NCBI GenBank assembly: GCA_905147135.1
Contig: LR990042.1
Span: 15,243,545 to 15,307,544, forward strand
Direction: 5' to 3'
Length of the DNA stretch: 64,000 nt
Source of the DNA: Blastobasis lacticolella
Lineage: Eukaryota > Arthropoda > Insecta > Lepidoptera > Blastobasidae
A model generated the notes under the pieces. It was not told where the DNA came from and did not search any database. It was given only the letters and a program-made list of their open reading frames with translations. Shown here in pieces: positions 21,460 through 32,404 of this stretch. The translations under genes and the position numbers were made by a program. How positions within the stretch are numbered: the stretch's first letter is position 1; each line of letters opens with the position of its first letter.

Positions 21460-23248
21460 GTCCGTCGTCCTCAAATGTAGTCAAGCTGTTCACGGTATAC
21501 CTCCCCCCTATTACTTACCCATTGTAAATGAATAACTCAACTTCTAACTCATTCACTTATTCTCACACAAACTCATTCATACGTTACCCCTAAAGTGCTA
21601 CTTCTATTTATTACCAAACGCGTAATCGTACATTTCTGACATTACTATGGCCTCGTGGTCGTCTAGTTATTCCTACGTTGTGTTTGTTGTAACCCAAGAC
21701 TTTTAGAGTTTGAAGATAAACAGGTTATTATGATTTGTTAGGATAATAGATAAATAACGTATTTAGGTTAATTATAAAATAGCTGTTGTGTGTTCAAGGG
21801 AAATATTGATTTAAAGGGATTTAGGGACTCTCCATATTATAAAAAAAAGGGAATTGGGAGAGAGAATCTTGCCCCAGCCTAATGATTTTTTAAACGGTTT
21901 TGCATGAGTTACGTGATTCAGACAGTCTTGCAGCTTCCTGTTGTATAAGGCCGAAGCCTTTCAACAACACGAAACAACAACTCGTCCGAATACCTATCAG
22001 CTGCGCTCTCCCTTCTAAGATCTTCGACATCGGTCAACCAGAGAGTCCCAGATGTACCTTTATTCCACCTTTTGATTACCTCCAAACACCACTAACACTC
22101 AGTACATCGCCACAGATGCGGACGGCTTCAAACGCATTGTGCGTTTAATGAAGAAGATTTAATTCCGGTCTGAGTACACTTTTACATACTCGCCAACCAT
22201 ACACATATGAAGAGTCATACATAACAAAATAAAGTAATATAATCAAATCTCAAAAGTATAATATTTGACAACAACCATCATATCATATATCATAATAATT
22301 ATGAATATTATTATTATTTTAATTATCCGGCCTGTCTTTGCTATCCGAATACAATCTTATATTTTAGTTCCGTAGTAGGAACCTACGCTCATCCTTTAAC
22401 CAGTAATATAATAATCCAATCCAAATCCTAAATAGAGAAATAAAACCCAAGTTACATCTGGAATTCAAATCATACAGCCAATAACAAGTCATTCAAACAC
22501 TGTACCCGAAATGATTAAATTTCCTTCGTTGATAACTCAACCTAAATATCTGTAGCCTATATATATTGTACTTTATGTAGATAGTTCGTTAAATTATTCC
22601 AAGCTAGTATTCATTTATGTCTACCGAAACCAACATAATAAAATCTCTAGTGACAATTTGTCAATAAAATCCAGTCCACGCAAACATCCACTCCCTCCTT
22701 TCATACAGTCATACATGATAATTAAATTTTCCCGCCCAAATCCAGAACGGTCATTATTCACCTCTCGCCCAATATTCGGTACTTGCATGCAAAAGGGTTA
22801 ATTCCAATAGGACCTAACCAAATATCGTGTGATTTTGAGACGGATCTTACTACTAATGTGGTTTTGTACAAAAGGGAATCGATTTATTTGCTGCCGTGGT
22901 TAACTCCCAGCCCTAAATGTCTTCGTAAAGTCAAATTCCTAATAGCGTAAAACTCTCGCGCGTTCTTCTTTTTTTTTCTACATATAACCAGTACCCCTGC
23001 CGGAATAAGAATAAAGAGCTTGATATGTGTATAAGCGGTTTTCCCGTAGGTATTGTCAATTCAAATACTGCACCCGAACTAATTAAATTTCCTTCCACGT
23101 GAATCTGCGCGGCCAATCGATGAAGTGAAATAATACATTCCACCCCAGTTTACATTTCTAGTGATTTCGTTCCGATCTAGGGTCAGATAGTGTTTTGTAA
23201 CAAATTATTCAATTGGTTTAGAGTACTCCCTAATGTATTTATAGAATA
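21460..23248. other. intergenic, no gene seen
   Basis: Long AT-rich stretch with no exon or repeat I can name. The segments around 22440-22760 and 23040-23160 share short phrases (AATTAAATTTCCTTC, AATACATTCCA), suggesting old repeats. Confidence 0.4.
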
Positions 23249-23363
23249 AACACCGTGCTGTGCTGCTAGAGCCAACTAGACCACTAGTTGGCTCTAGCAG
23301 CACAGCACGGTGTTGGCGACTAATGTGGTTCAACAGGCGACCACGCCTGTTGAACCACATTAG
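23249..23363. repeat. two adjacent perfect hairpins, each with loop ACCA
   Basis: First: arms 23249-23279 and 23284-23314, 31 bp with no mismatch (start AACACCGTGCTGTGC, inner end GCCAACTAG). Second: arms 23320-23339 and 23344-23363, 20 bp with no mismatch (inner end CAACAGGCG). Each has a 4-nt loop reading ACCA. They are separated by five bases. Confidence 0.95.
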
Positions 23364-23739
23364 CCTACTTTATTTGATACCCGATCCTAAGTTTAGATAT
23401 AGATATTTTGTTTAGTTATTAAAATTACATAAATATAGTCTACATTTACAATCAATCCAGTCTATAGTGGAATCTCTAGGTTAACATTCACATTAAATGA
23501 GTAATTACACGATAAGTGCCAGTCAATCACAGCTCTCAATGAAATCGGAAGTCGGGTATGTACCAAGGACTCCTGCGCGCCATGTCTGCCCTGATCAATA
23601 TTCTCTTCCCTGAACCGGTGTTATTGCTACAAATCGTATCGTGATACGTTTCCCAATGCTATATAGTGAACTGAATTTTGTGCTTGATGTGGACTTGGTG
23701 TATAAACGAGAGTGGTCAGTTTTGGCTAGACGGCCACCC

Positions 23740-23875
23740 ATAAGGCAGTCCGCACACGACACGACATGCATCCGACGTGTAGGATGCATGTGTCCGAGAC
23801 GTGTCGCGTACAACTGTAGTCCGCACACAGCGCGACACGCAACACGTCGGATGCATGCATCCTACACGTCGCGCC
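23740..23875. repeat. inverted and direct repeats around GATGCATG
   Basis: CGACGTGTAGGATGCATG at about 23772-23790 faces its complement CATGCATCCTACACGTCG near 23854-23872. AGTCCGCACAC occurs at both 23745 and 23817. It looks like a small foldback element. Confidence 0.55.
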
Positions 23876-23877
23876 GG

Positions 23878-24365
23878 GGCAACGGCTTCTCCTTTACAAG
23901 GCTCAAGTCAGACCCCATCTGGAGTATTGCTCTTATCTATGGGCGGGAGCACCGGCATATCAGCTTGGTCCTTGTGACTCGATCCAAAAGCGCACTGTGA
24001 GAATTGTCGATGATACTATGCTCACAAGTGGTATTGAGCCGCTAAGTCAGCGGAGGGATTTCGCCTCCCTTTTTGTGTTCTACCGCTTGTACAACGGTGT
24101 TTGTTCTGAAGAACTGTTTGAACTGGTACATTTAGATATGATTACATTGCATTGATACATTTGTCAATTTAATTTGAGTGAGCCTGTCTTGATTGGAATA
24201 TGATGTGAAACAAATCCCCCTACCTGGATGAGCTCGCTTAACTTCCCTTTGTTTTCCGTTAGATTTTTGACTTTTGATAAGAGATTAATTAACGTAATCC
24301 TAATTCAATAAATACTTTTTCATTTTCATTTCATTTTCATTTCATTTTCATTTTCATTTCATTTT
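23878..24365 (+). pseudogene. BMC1/jockey-like LINE 3' end
   Basis: The frame reads LLLYKAQVRPHLEYCSYLWA, GAPAYQLGPCDSIQKR and SQRRDFASLFVFYRLYNG, the C-terminal part of the RT of jockey-type LINEs known from Bombyx as BMC1. After a deletion the 3' UTR follows (GAGCCTGTCTTGATTGGAAT; CTCGCTTAACTTCCCTTTG). The tail is (CATTTT)n at 24330-24365. Confidence 0.8.
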
Positions 24366-24400
24366 TCAATCGGTCAAGATAAAAAAAAATGAAAAATAAA

Positions 24401-24540
24401 AAAAGACCAGGGCCTAAGTTTAGTCGAAAGGATGACCAAGGTCAACCCCAGTCAACCAACAAACCATTGGACCAGGTTTGTTAAATAGGGTTGACCTTGG
24501 TCAACCTTTACTGGTTCCACTAAACTTAGGTCCAGGTTTA
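24401..24540. mobile_element. small foldback MITE
   Basis: GACCAGGGCCTAAGTTTAGT at the left and ACTAAACTTAGGTCCAGG at the right, with an inner pair TGACCAAGGTCAACCC / GGGTTGACCTTGGTCA. Confidence 0.7.
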
Positions 24541-24576
24541 AGTCAGCCAGTCCCGAATTCCCAGCGTTAACAAAAC

Positions 24577-24765
24577 ATGTGGAATAGCGAATCTGTTGAA
24601 TAGCTGCAGTTGTGTGGAATTAATATTGTGTAGAATCGCGAACAGGAAGAAACGCGTTTGTGTATAATTGAAGACTGTGTGGAATAAATAATGTGTTGAA
24701 TGACAGTTGTGCGGAATCCATATTCTGTAGAATCGCGAATAGGTAGAATTGCGTTTGTGTTGTAC
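24577..24765 (+). repeat. degenerate minisatellite of TGTNGAAT plus about 8 bp
   Basis: Units TGTGGAAT, TGTTGAAT, TGTGGAAT, TGTAGAAT, TGTATAAT, TGTGGAAT, TGTTGAAT, TGCGGAAT and TGTAGAAT recur mostly every 16-19 bp. A higher-order repeat of about 110 bp (ending GAATCGCGAA..GG and GCGTTTGTGT) is present twice. Confidence 0.75.
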
Positions 24766-24899
24766 ATCGATCAATCCATTCAATTTATTGTGAAGTCACA
24801 TACGTCAACCTGTAGGTAATGAAAATACTTCTAACGATAAGTAAGTAGGTACCTACTTAGTTTAGAAGTTATGAGACAACAAATAAACATTTATACCGG

Positions 24900-25140
24900 C
24901 CGATTTATGCTTGTACCAGGTACCTTTGGGTACCTGGCATCAGCATGACATCAGCGAACGGCCTGATATAATATCTGGCGAAAACGCAATGTGCTGGTCC
25001 TTGCGGCCAGCGCATTGCGGGCCCCGCCGCGGAGACGCCGCCGCCCCAGCGCCGGACACCGGACGCCGGGCACACCGAGCCACAGCACATGGACCCATGA
25101 CACACTGCTCTCTGTGATCACCCCGCCAATCCATTAACTA
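24900..25140. other. GC-rich segment, no gene recognised
   Basis: Contains the hairpin CCAGGTACCTTTGGGTACC and about 130 bp of GCCCCGCCGCGGAGACGCC-like sequence. Frames are open on both strands, as expected from base composition, and none resembles a protein family. Confidence 0.4.
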
Positions 25141-25303
25141 ATGGTTTGGGCCGTGACTTGTTTATGGTGTGGTTTGCACGACAGAAAGAGATACTTAGTA
25201 TGTGCCAGTACTGAGTTGCTCGATTCTAATCAGATACTCCTCGAGTGTGATGGCAGGGGTTATGCGTAAATTAGGTACGAAAGAGCCCTGGATGCTAGCG
25301 ACC

Positions 25304-25496
25304 TGAGGGCCTAGTGTGAGTTCCGCTTCGATTTTACTTAACTATCGCGTTTGCGTTTACGTCGAAATTAGTATGAAGAAAAAAACTTCATTAACGTACC
25401 ACTAGGCGGCGCTATATATTTTTTCATACTAATTTCCACGTAAACGCAAACGCGATAGTTAAGTAAAATCGAAGCGGAACTCACACTAGGCCCTCA
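25304..25496. mobile_element. 193-bp MITE with GACC target duplication
   Basis: Ends TGAGGGCCTAGTGTGAG and its complement CTCACACTAGGCCCTCA. The arms are over 60 bp (TCGATTTTACTTAACTATCG; GCGTTTGCGTTTACGT). It is flanked by GACC at 25300-25303 and 25497-25500. Confidence 0.85.
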
Positions 25497-25500
25497 GACC

Positions 25501-26449
25501 CTAATGTTGTAACTAATTATGATTTTAATGCTATTTGAGGTGGTATTAATATTATAATCCTTAAAAGTGATAGCGTTTGTACCCTGTGTGTGTGTGGTAC
25601 ACAGGGCCAGTAATATTCCTAATGTTCTGGTTAACTTTTTATTTATTCGGACGGGACCGAATTTGAAATGTTATCCAATACACTCTCGTGGATTCCAAGT
25701 GGCAGTATACCTAGGCAAGCTTGGTTTGAATTTGAAAGCTCCTTTTAGTGATCGTTTAATTCGAACATCCTAACTGGGACCAATATGGGATACAGAGTTG
25801 AACGATGATTGTTCAAAGTGTCATACGAAGCATTCGTATTAAGACAATTACTTAAATTGTTATCACAAATTCGTTAGAATCTTCATATTAATCAGTATTA
25901 TTCTGCAAACAAAATTGCAAATAGAGAGAAGTGCGGCAAGTGAGAATGCATGAGATTAATCGCATCAACTGCGATAGCCTCCGAGTCCTGTTTGCAGGAT
26001 AAATAGCGCTCACAGTCGGCATTGACGCGAGACATGAAATCGGTAATCTACCTATACCTCAATTATAGTCTGTCTAACAGTGTGGACTATCTATCGGTAA
26101 GCCGAGTCAGAGAGCATCCACTCTATGTCCTTTACTCTCTTGAGTTCTCGTCAACCTTAATATCACATAACGAAATATGCTGCGCTAGATTCTTTGGTTA
26201 TTGATAAAAATTGGTCTCCAAAGTTTTTGTGTGCAATCAGCTGTATTGTAGCGCTGGACAAGCTGCTACTGACAGCGCAATTAGTTGAGCGATTTTATAT
26301 TGTGCAACGGGGAAGAGACGAAAATATATACACTGATTGTGGTATAATGTTGCTTATCTCCAGTTAAAAAAAATTAAGTGAAATTCTCAAAATTAAAACA
26401 TATAAACACTAGAATTTTACACATATTTTTAAGTTGCAAGTTGCTTTTG
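25501..26449. other. intergenic, no gene seen
   Basis: No exon, repeat or ORF that I can place. The short frames have no family resemblance. Confidence 0.4.
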
Positions 26450-26770
26450 TTAACATTGACTATGAATCCGAGACATTGAAGTTATCTGAGCCTCGTTAAC
26501 ATTGCTTAGACATTCCTCAAAGTCATTGCCAATACAAATGATATCGTCTAGGTATAGCACGGATTTTGAGCCTTGAGACCTTAAGAAGGTGAAGACCTTA
26601 GTCGTCACTTTAGTAAACCCTCGTGGGGCAACCGAGAGACTAATACAGTAAGGCTGAAAATTTGTAAATTCTGCCATCGAATTAAAGCCTTTATGGTTCA
26701 CAATTTTAAATTTATCATATTTAAAAATGGGTTTCTTGGAATTTATTTTGAAATGGTTCTGTGGTCCGAT
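26450..26770 (-). pseudogene. DIRS/gypsy-type reverse transcriptase fragment
   Basis: The frame reads SLSVAPRGFTKVTTKVF, FLRSQGSKSVLYLDDIICIG and NDFEECLSNVNEA. The YLDD catalytic box preceded by RxFTK and followed by EEC..N is typical of DIRS-like and related retroelement RTs. The start is degraded above 26700. Confidence 0.7.
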
Positions 26771-27187
26771 ACACGTGGTCGGTATAAATTTATTATGTGA
26801 TTTTAGATTTATGGTGAATCTTTTTTCCTATTCGGTTTAGGTGCCGGAAATATTTTATATAAAAATTGATCAGTAGGCCTACCATGAGTTTGTTTTCCCG
26901 TTTACTGTACAGTGAACGTAAAAAAGTTTCTATGAGAATTCGTACAGAGCCTCTATCGGGCAGTAGCGGAACTAAAATCCGTACCGTGAGTTGCTATTGG
27001 TTAATTGACTTTACCACTCACGTTTCAGTTTACGTGGGGAGTGTGGTTTACGCAGCGCTTTGCATACAAATCCGTACCATGAGTCAAAAATTTGACAGAT
27101 GCTTTAGTAAATTACCGAAACTACTGTGGTTACAGCACTCCCAAAAATTTTTAATGTGAGAAGTATTTTTCGTTTGGAGATAGTTAT

Positions 27188-27447
27188 TATTATTGTGGTG
27201 TGTGGTGCCGCCACCTCAAAGAATAGCACCACCCCATCTCTTCCCGTGGGTGTCGTAAGAGGCGACTAAGGGACAAATCCGAAAGGTGGGCAGCGGCATC
27301 TTTCTGGGTAGATTTACATCAACTGCACTGCGATCTCCAACCCGCCTGCCAAGCGTGGAGATTATGGCAATGACCTCCCCTTTCGTGGGAGAGGCCCGAA
27401 GTCCTGCAGTGGACTGTTATGGGCTGTGATGATGATGATGATGATTA
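27188..27447 (+). repeat. SINE-like repeat family D
   Basis: AGAATAGCACCACCCCATC, GGCGACTAAGGGACA and GAGATTATGGCAATGACC, ending GGGCTGTGATGATGATGATG. The most complete copy here; compare 1592-1860. Confidence 0.75.
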
Positions 27448-27654
27448 TTATCGTGCCAAAAATGTCTGGAAGGCGATATTTTGCTTGAAGGATGTTCGCC
27501 GAAGTCCATGCGGCTGATGAAAATACGTTTTATCGCCAACATGAAGCCCATATGCGAAAACAAATGAATAATTTAATACACACACTGTGATTACGTCTCT
27601 TACTGTTTTTTCTATGGTGAGAAGTGTTAAAACTCTCTAAAAGACATTGTTGTT

Positions 27655-28700
27655 CTCGAGAGTGTGCAGGGAAGAGCCACCAAGATACCGGCAGCATTGA
27701 AAAAGTCATATGAAGAAAGACTACAACAATCTAACCTCAACACACTGGAAGAAGTAAGGATACGGGGTGAGAACAATGAGACTTACAAGCTTTACTTTCA
27801 TCGAATGTTTAATATGAAAGGTGCTGAAGCATTGCGTGGACACAGCACGAGGATAAATCGCACATTATCTAAGACTAATATTGTTTATCACTTGCCATAC
27901 CATAAGGTTGTGAATTGTTGGAATTGGTTCTCAGACATGGGGCAATAGGGTCTCATAGGTAACCGCCCCTTCTGTTAAAAACAAGTTGGACATTTGGTGA
28001 AAAATTAATAAAATCATTCAGTGAACTAAAATGTAGTACGTGTTATGGAAGTGAAAGCTATTATTAGCACTGCAATGTTGTATAGACATATCAGCAGAAA
28101 TGCTACTTGTCTATTAACATATAACACCTAATAATAATAATAGAATGTTTGAAAAGTGAAATTTACAAGATAAGTTACTCGTTGGCTGCCCTGAAACAGA
28201 AGTTATATGAGGAAAGACTACAAGAATTGAACCTCACCACACTGGAAGAAATAAGGATACAGGGTGGCATCAATGAGACTTACAAGCTTAACTTTCGTCG
28301 AATGTTTATATGAAAATATGAAAGGTGCTGAAGCATTGTGTGGACACAGCACAAGGATAAATTGCACACCATCTAAGACTAATGTTGTTTATCACTTGCT
28401 ATACCATAAGGTTGTGAATTGTGAATAGTTGGAATTGGTTCTCAGACATGGGTCAATAGGCTCTCATAGGTAACCGCCCCTTCTTTTAAAAGCAAATTGG
28501 ACATTTGGTGCAAAATTAATAAAATTATTCAGTGAACTAAACTGTAGTATGTGTTATGGAAGTGAAAGCTATTATCAGCACTGCAATGTTGTATAGACAT
28601 ATCAGAAGAAATGCTACTTGTCTATTAACCTATAACACCTAATAATAATAATAAAATGTTTGAAAAGTGAAATTTACAAGATAAGTTACTCGCTGGCTTG
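27655..28700 (+). pseudogene. LINE RT C-terminal fragment, tandemly duplicated
   Basis: Copy 1 (27655-28190) has an intact frame reading VQGRATKIPAALKKSYEERL, TLEEVRIRGENNETYKLYF and HKVVNCWNWFSDMG, the usual end of LINE RTs, followed by about 240 bp of 3' sequence. Copy 2 (28191-28700) repeats all of this in direct orientation with several frame breaks. Both end in TTTACAAGATAAGTTACTCG. The duplication came after the 5' truncation. Confidence 0.8.
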
Positions 28701-29960
28701 TTTTATATATTTTACATATAAGAACTAATATTTGTAAGTTGATGACATTAGCAAATATTTTTATTTTTCATTATGCTCTATATAAAGCCACACAACTGCT
28801 TCCAACAACAATATTGTAATAAAAATTATGTTATGTGCCATACTATGAAAGATTAAATTAATAAGAAAAATCAATATTATATTTTATTTTTATCACACAC
28901 ATAACAGTCTTTAATGGTAAACAGTTTGACTTGGGCCTCCTTCACATTAGTGGAGGGTTTTACCATAATCTTTACGCCGTTGGATCTTAAGCCTCGGTCC
29001 AAATTCCAGCCTTGAGTACACACAAGTACACATAACTGCTGTCTATTTTCTGGTCTGAGAGGTTGGGGTTTTACACATAGGTAATTTAGAATTTTAACCT
29101 TAGGTATTATTATTGGGAAATAACTATGGGATTGTATTAATAATAGAAAATATCAGGGCTATTATTATATTAGCTGTACCTATACTATACTAATGTTAGT
29201 AATTATAGCAGGAAATTAAAAATCAAATTATGAATTAGGTATAAATATATTTTTATTCAAAATCTAAAAAATCAGAACTTAAACATAAACTACCACTTTC
29301 ACTTTTACAAACAATTTTTAATATAGTATTGCACTAACTAATGCTAAAGTCTGGAATTTCTGCTCTTTAGGTACCACTTGCATCTTCAATTTGAAAAATT
29401 TTTGTTAGCCGATGTTGAGTTTTCTTTTTTACACATGTGGTCGTGCCTCCGAACTTCATTCAACTAGGGTAAGTGCAGTTCCTTTTCAAAGTTACAGGCA
29501 TCCATTTCTGAGAATTTACTGCACCACCATGACTCCAGAGTCTGATCCTGTTGACAAATAATACCTAATATAAGTTTACTCAGTACAACATGTCTACTAA
29601 GTTGAAATTAGGTATATTTACTCCAAGATATAGATAAAACTTACCAATAATTATGCAGTATTAATCTTTTCTGTTTCCGATGGGTTAAAACTACTGAAAA
29701 CCCAGTGGACAAACTGTAAGCGCAGTTTCAACCAGTCATTGACTTCTTCATTTCGGGGAATTCGGGGATTCACTATGATTTTGTAATTTTATTTGGACAA
29801 AGTATGTTATTATCAATTTAACAGGATTTAAATAAGTGCCTAGGCATTGCTAAAACATAACCCCTGTTTGAAAATAAACAAGTTTTTGTGACACTGACTA
29901 CTAATAATCAACAACACTTGTCCAGGACCTATACCCCGGAACTACACTGAAGTTAGCTTT
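28701..29960. other. interior of the 3.25-kb element, no gene seen
   Basis: AT-rich sequence without recognisable exons on either strand. Confidence 0.4.
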
Positions 29961-30227
29961 TACTGTGGCTAGTATGGTTTTCACGTAACCGTAAACGGGA
30001 AACGTATGTGAAACTCATGGTACCGATTTAACGTTTACTACTGTGGAAACGGGATTTACGGAACTAAAGTAGTAAAGTAAGCCGTTTTTACTGTAGCAAC
30101 TCATGGTAGGCCTACAGGTATGTTGGGCTGCCGCCTGCCCAATGCAAGGTGTTCGGCTGAACACTCTAAAATCGCACCCAAATCTACTAACATTTTAATG
30201 GACTAGGGGACTCCTTCTTTTCGTCAG

Positions 30228-30400
30228 GAGCAAAAAGTTTGGTATTGGTCAGGAGACAGAATACTTGTCTATACCAGGGGCAACATAGATATTGTGCCAC
30301 GGACTTATAGAATGCGACTTCTAAACCGTCCCGAATCAATGCCAACAATTAATTATAAAATAATTGTCCGCGACCAACGTGGCGCACCTGAGTCACGTAG
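30228..30400 (+). CDS. candidate internal exon of an unknown gene
   Basis: An open frame of 57 codons plus two bases reads EQKVWYWSGDRILVYTRGNI, then VPRTYRMRLLNRPESMPTIN and IVRDQRGAPESR. It has good splice context: branch-point-like TACTAAC at 30185-30191, pyrimidine-rich CTCCTTCTTTTCGTCAG, and donor TAG with GTAGGT after 30400. I do not recognise the protein. No partner exon was found nearby, so a fragment of a retroelement remains possible. Confidence 0.35.
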
Positions 30401-30409
30401 GTAGGTGAC

Positions 30410-31120
30410 TATGTAGGCGCGGCTGCGGCGGCCGGCGGCTTCCGCGGCGCGGGCAGGCTGCTTGGCCGACGCTCGCTGCGGATGCCCGGTGATGGCCGGC
30501 GCGGGGGGAGCCGCCCATTTCCCCGGGCTCGCGTGGCCGAGCAGGGGGTATGTTGATGGAGCCAATTCGCACACAGTACTTCCGAATAGCGTTTCGTTTC
30601 GGTGAGTGTTACGGACGACATTCAAAGACGCCTTATTGTTAGGCGTTATTATTATCAGTTTTATTCTTGATTTCGAGTCTGCGAGTATGCGGCGGGCATC
30701 ACTCAGATATTTGACGGCGATGAATATGGTCTCCTGCTCGTTGGAGTACGTGTTGCGTCTTGCGGCGCGGGTGACCGCAGCGACGCCGGCGCCGAGCGCC
30801 GGCGCCGCTTGTCGCGGCCGCGGGCGCTCTCGGTTATCGAGCCTAAACTTTATTATTACGAAATTTTATTTTTGAGCCTGGGGTAACTTTATGTTTTCCG
30901 GCACTAAATAACTCTTAAGGATCTTTTCCTTGTAAGGGAGTCACAGTAGACTCATATTGTTATGTATTTTGTTCCCATGCTCGGGTTCGTTGTGGATATT
31001 GGCTTCGAGGGCCCGCACCAGCTGTGGGTCTAACTGTGCGCGGGCGCATCGGACGGCACCGACGAAGGTTCTTTCGCTACTCTAGCGGCGACGGCGACCT
31101 GAGGCAGGTCGCTAATACCG
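30410..31120. promoter_or_regulatory. CpG-rich island
   Basis: About 700 bp far above the surrounding GC content, with GGCGGCCGGCGGCTTCCGCG, GACGCCGGCGCCGAGCGCCG and GTTTCG followed by GTGAGTG near 30597. CpG is frequent, unlike the rest of the window. It may be the promoter and a non-coding first exon of a gene whose remaining exons lie elsewhere. The open frames here follow from GC bias. Confidence 0.35.
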
Positions 31121-31469
31121 CTCAGTAATTGCATTCGGAGGTGTGTCGATGTCTAAAACCGCAGACAAATTCATATGATGTCCGTTTTAGAACAAACGAG
31201 TTTACAAACGAGTGGTCGATTACACCCCCTACTTTACTAGTATGTACTTAATGCCCCACTGTTTAAAGTATTATTCTCATCGTTCATCGAGTGTTCATAA
31301 TATATTAAGGTGTTTGTATTCATCCCCAAACAACTAAATACCATTCCGAAGATAAAACCACGGATATGTGAATAATGTGGGTATATCCACAAAATAAAAA
31401 ATTCCCGCACGCTGCCGATTCTCGATCGACGGTGGCGGGTAGGTAGATGTCATAGACCTCTAAATGATC

Positions 31470-32095
31470 CTTGATCATCAGCAGGTTGAGACACTTGGGA
31501 TTATTGCACATTGCCTTCGTGATGGTTCACGACCAACCTCCAGGCTCTGTGTCGATACCGTCGTGTTGGTTCTTGACCAACATCCAGGTGTATGAATTTA
31601 CCGTCGCGTTGATTCTCGACCAACATCCAGGTTTTTAACATCGTGTTGACTCACGGCCAACCCCCAGGTTTTACATTGAAACACTCGATGCATAAATTAC
31701 ACGTATCACATTAAGCGAAAATCGCGTAAAATAGGTACTTACTTGAGTTTTAATCGGAATCAAAAGTATCTAAAAACCTCGATCATCACCAGGTTGGGAC
31801 ACTAGATTATTGCATATTGCCTTCCGTGTTGATTCACGACCAACCCCCAGGCGGTGTATATGCGTAGTTATTTGATACCGTCGTGTTGATTCTCGACCAA
31901 ACTCCAGATGAAATTTTAATTATATTCTTCATTTTTTATTGTATATACATTAAAGCTAAATCACCGTCGTGTTGACTCACGGCCAACCCCCAGGTTTTGT
32001 ATTAATACACTCAATGCATAAATTATAAAAGTAACTACATTCGGCGAAAATATTGTAGGTACTTACATGAATTTTTATCGGAATCTGAAGTGGAA
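31470..32095 (+). repeat. two direct 300-bp units carrying seven copies of a 26-nt dyad motif
   Basis: The motif is GTGTTGAYTCWCGRCCAAC followed by a variable two bases and CCAGG. Copies are at 31519, 31563, 31606, 31643, 31826, 31883 and 31969. GTTG and CAAC form the arms of a small stem (GTTGGT/ACCAAC in the second copy). The blocks open with GATCATCA..CAGGTTG (31473 and 31783) and close with ATGCATAAATTA and TAGGTACTTAC. No known repeat or gene was recognised. Confidence 0.85.
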
Positions 32096-32404
32096 TCCGA
32101 GAATATCGCCACTTTGTGACATCGTAGGTTTTTTGCTTTTTCTTTAATCTTGTTTTCGGCGCTGCGTTTCTACTTTTGAAATAAAATGTTAACAATTTGT
32201 TGTGCACCACGTGTGCACGATGTGCTCGCTACCTCGCACAAAAAAGGAATGACGTAAAAATGGCGGCTGGCTGTACCGATACGTAGTATCGAAAAAAAAT
32301 ATGATCGATTGAAAACAAATCGATTTTACTTTAAATAAACGTGCGAAGCTACCTTGTACGCTAAAGGGACTACGTTGTGAATTATCTTATATCTGAAGAA
32401 TGAA

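Larger units (their letters stand above)
26871..30117. mobile_element. 3.25-kb element with terminal inverted repeats
   Basis: GTAGGCCTACCATGAGTT at 26873-26890 and its exact complement at 30098-30115. Subterminal zones on both sides repeat ACCATGAGT and CCCGTTTACTGT-like motifs (26890-27090; 29960-30095). Inside are a family D SINE, a tandemly duplicated LINE fragment and no recognisable transposase, so it is either non-autonomous or a pair of MITEs that trapped DNA between them. Confidence 0.55.

Noticed and set aside
23641..24000. 119-codon frame
   Set aside because: Runs across an inverted repeat and out of frame with the underlying LINE; no family resemblance.
31470..32095. CRISPR-like array
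   Set aside because: Spacers are not of uniform length, the whole block is itself duplicated, and the genome is eukaryotic.
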